The notes under the pieces are model-generated. The model saw only the letters and a program-made list of their open reading frames with translations, had not been told where the DNA came from and searched no databases. This document shows positions 57,565 to 64,000 of a stretch of 64,000 bases of DNA, piece after piece. The position numbers and the translations under genes were made by a program. How positions within the stretch are numbered: position 1 is the first letter of the stretch; the number at the start of each line of letters is the position of its first letter. The stretch covers positions 224,689 through 288,688 of the forward strand of contig NZ_VTTO01000005.1 of the NCBI RefSeq assembly GCF_008364825.1. Reading direction: 5' to 3'. This stretch comes from Azospirillum sp. B21. GTDB lineage: Bacteria > Pseudomonadota > Alphaproteobacteria > Azospirillales > Azospirillaceae.

Positions 57565-58515
57565 TCAATTGACTTTGGGAAGGCTCTCCTGCTCGATCTT
57601 CGGCCAGAGATGGGCGACGGAGCGGCGATACTCTTCGCGCAGCACGTCGAGCACTGCGAAGCGCTCGGGTATTGGCAGTTCCAGCGCTTCCGCCATGTCC
57701 ATGCCGGAGTCCATCGCATGGCGCAGCGTGCCGTCCAGCCAGGTCAGCCAGTCGCGGGTCTGGGCGACGCAGGCCTTGTCGGGGCGGATGTTGCCGTGGT
57801 TGGGCACCAGCAGCCGGATGTCCAGCGCATCCACCGCATCCAGTTCCTTCAGCCAGTCGGCGATGGAGGCATGGGGCGTGGTCGGGGTGCGGTTGCAGAA
57901 GACGACGCCGCCGGCGAACAGCACGCCCGTCGTCTCGTCCAGGATCATCAGGTCGGCGGCGGTGTGGCCGGCCAGCGGGATCAGCCGCAGCCGGTGGTCG
58001 CCGAACTTGACGGTGGAGCCATAGACCGGCTCGGTCGGCACCGTCACCTCGGTCCCGCGCATCCAGTCGCCGACCAGCCGGTACATGTTGTCGGCGATGC
58101 CGTTCCCCTCCTCCTGGATGCCGGCGATGGTGCCGGGCAGTGCCGCGACCGGCACGTCGGCGAAGGCCTGGGAGCCCAGCCAGTAATCGGGGTGCAGGTT
58201 GCTGATGAAGACCTTGCGGATCGGCTTGTCGGTGACCTTGCGGATGGCGGCGCGCATCTCCTCGCCATAGCGGCGGGATGGGCCGGTCTGGATGACGATC
58301 ACCCCGTCGGAGGTGACGATGAAGCCGGAATTCAGGATGTTGCCGCCGTTGGCACGGGTGAAATGCTTGGTCGATCCCTCGAACACATAGGTGTCGGGGG
58401 CAATGCGTGTCGGCTTCAGGTCGTAGGTCAGCGGGCCGGCGGCCTGGGCGGCGGTCGCGAGACCTGCGGTTAAAGCGGCGGCGAGCGCCAGCCGGCGCAG
58501 GAGCTTCATCGTCAT
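57565..58515 (-). CDS. Quinoprotein-relay metallo-beta-lactamase-fold protein with degenerate metal motif
   Basis: This 316-residue exported protein (leader ending near AAQAAGP) has the MBL fold of the quinoprotein relay system hydrolases found with PQQ dehydrogenases. The usual H-x-H-x-D-H is NLHPDY (106-111), so first and last His are lost. H108, D110, H184 (LAGHTAAD) and a late His in VPNHGN remain, and the bridging Asp is Gly (FAGGVV). Full two-zinc chemistry is doubtful. Its start overlaps the stop of the SoxYZ-like gene upstream. Confidence 0.85.
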   Translation of the reverse strand: MTMKLLRRLALAAALTAGLATAAQAAGPLTYDLKPTRIAPDTYVFEGSTKHFTRANGGNILNSGFIVTSDGVIVIQTGPSRRYGEEMRAAIRKVTDKPIRKVFISNLHPDYWLGSQAFADVPVAALPGTIAGIQEEGNGIADNMYRLVGDWMRGTEVTVPTEPVYGSTVKFGDHRLRLIPLAGHTAADLMILDETTGVLFAGGVVFCNRTPTTPHASIADWLKELDAVDALDIRLLVPNHGNIRPDKACVAQTRDWLTWLDGTLRHAMDSGMDMAEALELPIPERFAVLDVLREEYRRSVAHLWPKIEQESLPKVN

Positions 58516-59366
58516 TGCCCAACGCTCCGCATTGGATCGGTCGGGCGCAGCGTCATCGCCGGCCGGGCGCCGGGCGGCGGCATCGGGATGATCGCGTCGA
58601 TCTCGCCGCCCTGGTTGTCGCGGCCGCGCAGCACCAGCGCCTTGGCGTCCGGCGGCGGGCGGACGTCCAGCGAATAGACCGGGTTCTCCGACACCGGCTC
58701 CAGGCTGTCGATCCGCGCCAGTTCGGCCGGGCCGCCGGGGGTCTGCGCCTGCACCGTCAGGGTCTCGACGAAGAAGGCGGGGATGCCGTCGACAAGGCCG
58801 GTGTCATTGGGATGGCGGATGCGCAGCCGCAGCCGTGCCACCCCGTCCGAATCCGCCGGCCACAGCCGGGCCTGCACCTTGCCGACATGGTCGGCCCAAT
58901 CCTTCTGCGCATAGGACACCGGCGGGGCGCTGCAGCCGCCGCCCGCCGCATCGACCAGGACGCCCGACACATGCCACACGCCGTCTGCGGTCCGCGCCGC
59001 GCCGCGCACGGCGGTCGCCTGCTGGATCTTGATGCGGGTGGCGATGTAGGGCGCGGCAGTGCCGGGGTGATAGCGCAGGATCAGCGGAAAGGGGTTGAGG
59101 TCGGCAATCGCCAGCATCTCCACCACCTGTCCCAGGGCGGTGGCGTCGACGGACAGCGGCACCGCACGGGTGTCTTCCGCCGAGGCCGGGGCGGTGACCT
59201 TCACGGCATTGTCGAACACCACCGGCGCGTCGGCGAAATACTGCTCGCGCAACGCCTCCCACATCACGGAGCCGAGCGGGTCGGACGGAGAGGGCGCGGC
59301 GAATGCCGGAGTGGCTGCCGCCAGCAGCGCTGCGGTCAGGTGGCTTCCGAGCAAGGCGTGTCGCAT
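58512..59366 (-). CDS. Quinoprotein dehydrogenase-associated SoxYZ-like carrier
   Basis: This 284-residue exported protein has a leader (about 1-24), a SoxY-like domain (about 35-155) ending in AGGGCSAPP, whose Cys resembles the swinging-arm Cys of SoxY, and a SoxZ-like domain (about 170-275; RLRIRHPNDTG). The fused form is found with PQQ alcohol dehydrogenases. The ATG at 59366 follows GGGGAGG by about six bases. Its end overlaps the MBL gene by four bases. Confidence 0.9.
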   Translation of the reverse strand: MRHALLGSHLTAALLAAATPAFAAPSPSDPLGSVMWEALREQYFADAPVVFDNAVKVTAPASAEDTRAVPLSVDATALGQVVEMLAIADLNPFPLILRYHPGTAAPYIATRIKIQQATAVRGAARTADGVWHVSGVLVDAAGGGCSAPPVSYAQKDWADHVGKVQARLWPADSDGVARLRLRIRHPNDTGLVDGIPAFFVETLTVQAQTPGGPAELARIDSLEPVSENPVYSLDVRPPPDAKALVLRGRDNQGGEIDAIIPMPPPGARPAMTLRPTDPMRSVGQ

Positions 59367-59388
59367 GCCGTTCCTCCCCATCGTCCCC

Positions 59389-60243
59389 TCACTCCACCAG
59401 CGGAGGCGGGGTGTGGGTGGCGCCGTAGCTGGCGAAAATCTTCGCCATCGTTCCGTCCTCGGTCAGGGCGGTCACCGCGTCGCCGATGGCATAGACGAGG
59501 TCGCGGGAGTTCTCCTTGGTCGCCATGCCGACGTTCCAGCTCGACGTCATCATTCCAGGCAGGGTCACGGTGGTGATGGGGAACTGCTCCGCCCGCGCGC
59601 CCAATGCCGCCTGCACCTGGCTGAGCGGCGCCAGCACCGCGGCGGCCTCGCCGGATGTCAGCTTCTCCACGGCGGCCTCGGGCGTCGGGCAGTGGATGAC
59701 GTGGCTGCGCAGCCGGCCGCCCTGCAGGCCCAGCAGGAAGAAGTCGGGGATGCTGTCGATCTCCACCGCGATCGGTTCCTCCGGCAGGGTCGCCAGCATG
59801 GCGGAGCGCACCCGCTGCGGATCGCGGGCCAGGGCGAACACCTCGTGATGGTAGGGGCCGAACAGCACCGCTTCCGGGTTCATCAGGCCGAACTGCTTGT
59901 CATAGGGGATGTGCATCATGATGTCGGCCAGCTCGCCGCCGAACAGGCTGCCGCGCCAGACCGCGACGCGCAGGTCGTCGGACACGGTCTCCCCGGCGAT
60001 CTGCTCCACGATGTCGGCTTTCACGCCCAGCTTTCCCGCGATGGCACGGGCAAGGTCCACGTCGATGCCGACCAGGGTCCCGTCCTGCTGGAAGGAGAAG
60101 GGCCGGAAATCGCGGTAGACTGCGACGCGCAGCCGGCCGCGCTCCATCACCTCGTCCAGCGGACGGGCGGAGGCGCCGCGCGGAAGCGCCGCCACGGATG
60201 CGGCAAGCCCGGAGAGAAAGCAGCGGCGGGTCACGGGCGCCAT
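59389..60243 (-). CDS. Quinoprotein-associated periplasmic binding protein, Tat signal
   Basis: This 284-residue protein has a twin-arginine leader (TRRCFLSGLAAS) cut near ASARPLD, then a solute-binding type 3 fold: GRLRVAVYRDFRPFSF (about 36-51), GIDVDLARAIAGKLGV (about 59-74) and PYHHEVFAL. Proteins of this group accompany PQQ alcohol dehydrogenases in Ped/Xox loci without a matching permease. It starts the leftward three-gene set with the SoxYZ-like and MBL genes; the AATAATTGGACT motif lies 66 bases upstream. Confidence 0.9.
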   Translation of the reverse strand: MAPVTRRCFLSGLAASVAALPRGASARPLDEVMERGRLRVAVYRDFRPFSFQQDGTLVGIDVDLARAIAGKLGVKADIVEQIAGETVSDDLRVAVWRGSLFGGELADIMMHIPYDKQFGLMNPEAVLFGPYHHEVFALARDPQRVRSAMLATLPEEPIAVEIDSIPDFFLLGLQGGRLRSHVIHCPTPEAAVEKLTSGEAAAVLAPLSQVQAALGARAEQFPITTVTLPGMMTSSWNVGMATKENSRDLVYAIGDAVTALTEDGTMAKIFASYGATHTPPPLVE

Positions 60244-60308
60244 CGGAGGTTCCGGCAGTGGTTTCCTGATCGGATGGAAGGCCAGGATAGCAATCGGTCA
60301 GTAACGCC

Positions 60309-60320
60309 AATAATTGGACT
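60309..60320 (-). promoter_or_regulatory. Second copy of the 12-base motif
   Basis: AATAATTGGACT recurs exactly as at 55467-55478, here between the divergent periplasmic-binding-protein and PedC-like genes. Its orientation relative to the leftward gene is the same as in the first copy. Confidence 0.55.
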
Positions 60321-60464
60321 TTCGTACAAGACAGTGTGTGGCCGTGATCGGCCGGCGGACCCCTCGGCCCGCTGGACGGCCGTCCATCCTCCCATAGTCG
60401 CATTCCGGAGACCGGTTTCGCCGGATAGGCTGCACTCCAAACTGTTTGCGTTCCGACGGATACG

Positions 60465-61682
60465 ATGACGAAACCCCGCCTGCTCCACAGTCTGTCACTG
60501 GCCGCGCTTGGCGTCGTTCTGCTGGCCGGCACGCCCGCCGCCGCACAGCAGAATGCCGGCGCGGATGCCGGCGAGATCCGCATCGGCTTTCTGTCGCAGA
60601 CGCCGGAACCGCCACCCTACGTCGCCAATCCGGACGAGCCGGCGGCGGACGACGGGCTGGCCGGCGCCACGCTCGCCATCGCCGACAACAACACGACCGG
60701 CAAGTTCCTCAAGCAGTCCTTCGTGCTGGACAGCGTGGAGGTCCCACCGGACGGCGACGCCGCGGCGGCCCTGCGTGAGTTGGCGGGGCGCGGCGGCCGC
60801 TTCGTCGTCGTCGACGCGCCAGGTGCGACGGTGGAAGCGCTGTCGAAGCTGCCGGAGGCGCGCAACGTGATGCTTCTGAACGCCAACGCGCCCGACGATT
60901 CCCTGCGCGGCGCAGCCTGTGCGCCCAATCTGCTGCATGTGGCACCCAGCCGGGCGATGCTGGCCGATGCTCTGGGGCAATATCTGGTGAAGAAACGCTG
61001 GCCGCGCTGGTTCCTCGTCACCGGTCGCCGGGCCGAGGACAAGCTTTATGCCGACGCGGTCCGCCGCACCGCCAAGCGCGTCGGCGCCCAGATCGTGGCG
61101 GAGAAGGACTGGACCGCCGACAGCGACGTGAATCGCACGGCAGAGGCGGAAATCCCCGTCTTCACCCAGGCCAAATCCTACGACGTGCTGATCGTCGCCG
61201 ACGAGGTCGGGGAGTTCGGCGATTACCTGTCCTATCGCACCGCCGATCCGCGCCCGGTGGCCGGCACCCAGGGGCTGGTTCCCACGGTCTGGCACCGCAC
61301 CCACGAACAATGGGGGGCGGCACAACTGCAATCCCGCTTCAAGTCGGCGGCAAAGCGCCCGATGACCGCCCGCGACCACAATGTCTGGACCGCCGTCCGC
61401 GTGGTGGGGGAGGCGGCGGCCCGTGCCCGCACCGCCGACCCGGATCGGTTGATCGCCTTCATCCAATCGCCCGACTTCACCATGTCCGCCTTCCGGGGCG
61501 CACCGCTTACCGTGCGTCCGTGGGACGGGCAGCTGCGCCAGCCGGTGCTGTTGGCGGCCGACCGCTCGGTCGTGTCGGTGTCGCCGCAGGAGGGGTTCCT
61601 GCACCCGCGGACCGAACTGGACAGCCTGGGTTACGACCAACCTGAAACGCTCTGCAAGACGCGAGGGAAAAAGACGCCATGA
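60465..61682 (+). CDS. PQQ-ADH-system substrate-binding protein, PedC-like
   Basis: This 405-residue exported protein has a leader ending near TPAAAQQN and a type I (branched-chain amino acid type) binding-protein fold: RIGFLSQTPEPPPYV (about 38-52), RFVVVDAPGA and RPMTARDHNVWTAVRVVGEA. Together with the next three genes it matches the PedC-B-A1-A2 set of P. putida, an ABC system reported to matter for growth at low lanthanide. Its stop overlaps the next start. Confidence 0.88.
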   Translation: MTKPRLLHSLSLAALGVVLLAGTPAAAQQNAGADAGEIRIGFLSQTPEPPPYVANPDEPAADDGLAGATLAIADNNTTGKFLKQSFVLDSVEVPPDGDAAAALRELAGRGGRFVVVDAPGATVEALSKLPEARNVMLLNANAPDDSLRGAACAPNLLHVAPSRAMLADALGQYLVKKRWPRWFLVTGRRAEDKLYADAVRRTAKRVGAQIVAEKDWTADSDVNRTAEAEIPVFTQAKSYDVLIVADEVGEFGDYLSYRTADPRPVAGTQGLVPTVWHRTHEQWGAAQLQSRFKSAAKRPMTARDHNVWTAVRVVGEAAARARTADPDRLIAFIQSPDFTMSAFRGAPLTVRPWDGQLRQPVLLAADRSVVSVSPQEGFLHPRTELDSLGYDQPETLCKTRGKKTP

Positions 61683-62659
61683 CATCCGCCCGCCTGCCCT
61701 GGTTGCCCTTTACGGCTTCCCTGCTGACCGCCTTCCTGGCGTCCGCCGCGTCGGCCCAGACCATCTATGTGTCGAACGAGAAGGACAACAGCCTGTCGGT
61801 GATCGACGGTAAGACGCTGGCGGTGGTCGACACCATCAAGGTCGGCAAGCGCCCGCGCGGCATCACCCTGTCGAAGGACGGCACCCAGCTGTTCATCTGC
61901 GCCAGCGACGACCATGCGGTGCAGGTTCTTGACCTCGCCAGCAGGAAGGTCGTCCACAACCTGCCCTCCGGCGAGGATCCGGAACAGTTCGCGCTGAGCC
62001 CCGACGGCAAGAGCCTGTTCATCGCCAACGAGGACAGCAACGTCGTCACCGTGGTCGACGTGCCCTCGCGCAAGGTCGCCTTCCAGGTCGATGTCGGGGT
62101 GGAGCCGGAAGGGATGGACGTCAGCCCCGATGGACGCTGGGCCGTCAACACGTCCGAGACCACCAGCATGGTCCACTGGATCGACGTGGAGAAGCGGCAG
62201 GTCACAGACAACACCCTGGTTGGCCCCCGCCCGCGCCATGCGGAGTTCACCAAGGACGGCGCGCAGTTGTGGGTGTCGTCGGAGATCGGCGGCACCGTCA
62301 GCGTCATCGACACCGCCACGCGGCAGGTCGCGAAGACCATCGATTTCCACATCAAGGGCGTCGCCAAGGACCGCATCCAGCCGGTGGGCGTCAAGCTGAC
62401 CGACGACGGCCGCCATGCCTTCGTGGCGCTCGGGCCGGCCAACCATGTCGCGGTGGTGGACGCCAAGACCTTCGAAGTGAAGAATTACCTGCTGGTCGGC
62501 CGCCGCGTTTGGCATCTGGCGCTGACGCCCGACCAGAAGACGCTCTACACCACCAACGGGGTCAGCAGCGACGTGTCGGTGATCGACGTCGACAGCCTGA
62601 AGGTGACGAAGTCGATCAAGGTCGGCCGCTATCCCTGGGGCGTCGTCGTCAAGGGGTGA
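61679..62659 (+). CDS. PQQ-dependent catabolism-associated YVTN beta-propeller, PedB-like
   Basis: This 326-residue exported protein has a leader ending near ASAASAQT and about seven YVTN-type repeats beginning with TIYVSNEKDNSLSVIDG; each repeats IDxxxxKVxxxIxVGxxP-like strands. It is a periplasmic propeller of the family found with PQQ alcohol dehydrogenases and lanthanide uptake genes. GAGGGA precedes the ATG, which overlaps the PedC-like stop by four bases. Confidence 0.92.
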   Translation: MTSARLPWLPFTASLLTAFLASAASAQTIYVSNEKDNSLSVIDGKTLAVVDTIKVGKRPRGITLSKDGTQLFICASDDHAVQVLDLASRKVVHNLPSGEDPEQFALSPDGKSLFIANEDSNVVTVVDVPSRKVAFQVDVGVEPEGMDVSPDGRWAVNTSETTSMVHWIDVEKRQVTDNTLVGPRPRHAEFTKDGAQLWVSSEIGGTVSVIDTATRQVAKTIDFHIKGVAKDRIQPVGVKLTDDGRHAFVALGPANHVAVVDAKTFEVKNYLLVGRRVWHLALTPDQKTLYTTNGVSSDVSVIDVDSLKVTKSIKVGRYPWGVVVKG

Positions 62660-62679
62660 TGGGAAGAGGGAGCAGCAGG

Positions 62680-63456
62680 ATGACGGTGCCGGCACTGGAG
62701 GTGGAGGGGCTGCGCCACAGCTATGGCGGGGAGCGCCATGCGCTGGAGGATATCGGATTCCGCGTGATGCCGGGCGCCTTCACCTGCCTGCTCGGCCCCA
62801 ACGGGGCGGGGAAAAGCACGCTGTTCGCGCTGGCCACCGGACTACTACAGCCCAACTCGGGCAGGGTGCGAATCCATGGCCACGACGTGGCGCAGGCGCC
62901 CGGCGATGCGTTGGCCCGGCTGGGGGTGGTGTTCCAGCAGCCGACGCTGGACCTCGACCTGACGGTGGTGCAGAACCTGCGCTATTTCGCGGCGCTGCAC
63001 GGCATTGGCCGGCGCGAGGCCGACCGGCGGATCGAGACGGAGCTGACCCGCCTGTCCCTGTTTGAACGGCGGGGCGAGAAGGTCCGCGCGCTGAACGGCG
63101 GGCATCGCCGGCGAGTGGAGATCGCCCGCGCCCTGCTGCACCGCCCGTCCCTGCTTTTGCTGGACGAACCGACGGTCGGGCTGGACATTCCCGCCCGCCG
63201 CACCTTGATCCGCCATGTCCATGCGCTGTGCGCTGAGAACGGCATCGCGGTGTTGTGGGCCACCCACCTGATCGACGAGATCGACCCTGCCACCGACCAT
63301 GTCGTGGTCCTGCACCGCGGCCGGGTGCGGGCCAGCGGCCCGGTCGCCGCGGTGAATGCCGAGACCGGCTGCGCCACGGTGGCGGAGAGTTTCGACCGGC
63401 TGACCGCAGCAAGGCCAGTCACCGATGTGGGTGCAAATGCGGAGGCCGCGGCATGA
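62680..63456 (+). CDS. ABC transporter ATPase, PedA1-like
   Basis: This 258-residue ATPase has Walker A GPNGAGKST (about 39-47), Q-loop GVVFQQP, signature changed to LNGGHRRRVEIARAL, Walker B LLLLDEPTVGLD and switch His in ATHLIDE. The ATG at 62680 follows AGGGAG; an in-frame ATG at 62659 overlaps the propeller stop. It pairs with the permease encoded next, overlapping it by ATGA. Confidence 0.92.
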   Translation: MTVPALEVEGLRHSYGGERHALEDIGFRVMPGAFTCLLGPNGAGKSTLFALATGLLQPNSGRVRIHGHDVAQAPGDALARLGVVFQQPTLDLDLTVVQNLRYFAALHGIGRREADRRIETELTRLSLFERRGEKVRALNGGHRRRVEIARALLHRPSLLLLDEPTVGLDIPARRTLIRHVHALCAENGIAVLWATHLIDEIDPATDHVVVLHRGRVRASGPVAAVNAETGCATVAESFDRLTAARPVTDVGANAEAAA

Positions 63457-64000
63457 GCGGATGGTGGATCGCCTTCCAGGGAATCGTCGCGCGTGAGGTT
63501 CTGCGCTTCGTCCACCAGCGCGAACGCTTTCTCGGCGCGCTGGTCCGGCCGCTGGTCTGGCTGTTCGTCTTCGCGGCAGGCTTCCGGGCGGCGCTCGGCA
63601 TCGCCATCATCCCGCCTTACGAGACCTACATCCCCTACGAGACCTACATCGTGCCGGGGCTGATCGGCATGATCCAGCTGTTCAACGGCATGCAGGGCTC
63701 GCTGTCGATGGTCTACGACCGCGAGATGGGCAGCATGCGCATCCTGCTGACCAGCCCGCTGCCGCGCGGCTTCCTGCTGCTGGCGCGGCTCTTGGGCGGG
63801 GTGGTGGTGTCGGTGCTGCAGGTGGCGGCCTTCCTGCTGATCGTCCGGCTCTACGGCATCGACCTGCCGGCCTGGGCGCCGCTGACCGTGCTGCCGGCCC
63901 TGCTGCTGAATGGGCTGATGCTGGGCGCGCTGGGCATGGTGCTGGCCTCCACCATCCGGCAGCTGGAGAATTTCGCCGGGGTGATGAATTTCGTCGTCTT
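63453..64000 (+). CDS. ABC-2 type permease, PedA2-like, partial
   Basis: The first 182 residues of a membrane permease are visible; the gene continues past base 64000. It has an amphipathic start, helices at about 29-48, 105-125 and 140-165, and the ABC-2 segment YIVPGLIGMIQLFNGMQGSL. A PYETYI hexapeptide occurs twice in tandem before it. It is coupled to the ATPase gene and completes the PedCBA1A2-like set. Confidence 0.9.
   Translation, partial: MSGWWIAFQGIVAREVLRFVHQRERFLGALVRPLVWLFVFAAGFRAALGIAIIPPYETYIPYETYIVPGLIGMIQLFNGMQGSLSMVYDREMGSMRILLTSPLPRGFLLLARLLGGVVVSVLQVAAFLLIVRLYGIDLPAWAPLTVLPALLLNGLMLGALGMVLASTIRQLENFAGVMNFVV

Noticed and set aside
63618..63650. Tandem 15-base repeat (two copies of TACGAGACCTACATC) in the PedA2-like gene
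   Set aside because: It encodes PYETYI twice in frame, and related permeases of this family, as I recall them, have a similar doubled motif; it looks like ordinary coding sequence rather than a new repeat.

Overview
The window is about 68-70% GC, densely coded on both strands and rich in TRAP transporters, LysR regulators, multidomain histidine kinases and quinoprotein genes. Together with a bacteriophytochrome, this points to an alphaproteobacterium of the Azospirillum type. That assignment is inferred from gene content and codon bias; no rRNA or marker gene is present. I saw no tRNA, rRNA, CRISPR array or insertion sequence.

Layout. (1) 1-5957: a leftward operon of a TRAP uptake system, a VOC-fold protein and a RuBisCO-like protein cut by the window edge, with a divergent LacI-type regulator. 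(2) 6105-7789: a YadG/YadH-like ABC exporter. (3) 7987-12157: a visibly AT-richer, translationally coupled three-gene signalling operon (GAF histidine kinase, stand-alone receiver, class III nucleotidyl cyclase) that looks foreign. (4) 12732-19631: LysR, TRAP transporter, HMG-CoA-lyase-like enzyme, CoA-transferase and gamma-carbonic-anhydrase-like protein, an operon for uptake and CoA-dependent cleavage of an organic acid. (5) 19834-30400: small membrane and PAS proteins, a VanB-like reductase behind a near-perfect SoxR-type promoter, an SH3 protein, a KaiC-like ATPase with a hybrid kinase, an MFS/LysR pair and a chemoreceptor.

(6) 30577-41829: a complete aerobic nicotinate pathway. NicAB hydroxylates nicotinate, NicC makes 2,5-dihydroxypyridine, NicX opens the ring, NicD deformylates, NicF deaminates and NicE isomerises maleate to fumarate; a NicT-like permease and a NicR-like MarR regulator accompany them. 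Catalytic residues of NicC, X, D, E and F are all in place. (7) 41905-45535: MocR/EamA pair, a 28-residue membrane peptide and a nitronate monooxygenase.

(8) 45926-50529: four coupled signalling genes: bacteriophytochrome kinase, response regulator, REC-PAS-HWE kinase, response regulator. (9) 50595-54274: copper chaperone, DUF2946 protein and a sulfonate/nitrate-type ABC importer. (10) 54411-64000: a quinoprotein alcohol dehydrogenase locus. The dehydrogenase carries the extra Asp that marks lanthanide-dependent enzymes. Around it are cytochrome c, the quinoprotein-relay accessory proteins, and a divergent PedC-PedB-PedA1-PedA2-like set, related to transporters implicated in lanthanide uptake, whose last gene runs off the window.

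The least explained items are the low-GC kinase/receiver/cyclase operon with an atypical cyclase active site, the SoxR-type promoter on a VanB-like reductase, and a 12-base motif repeated upstream of quinoprotein genes.
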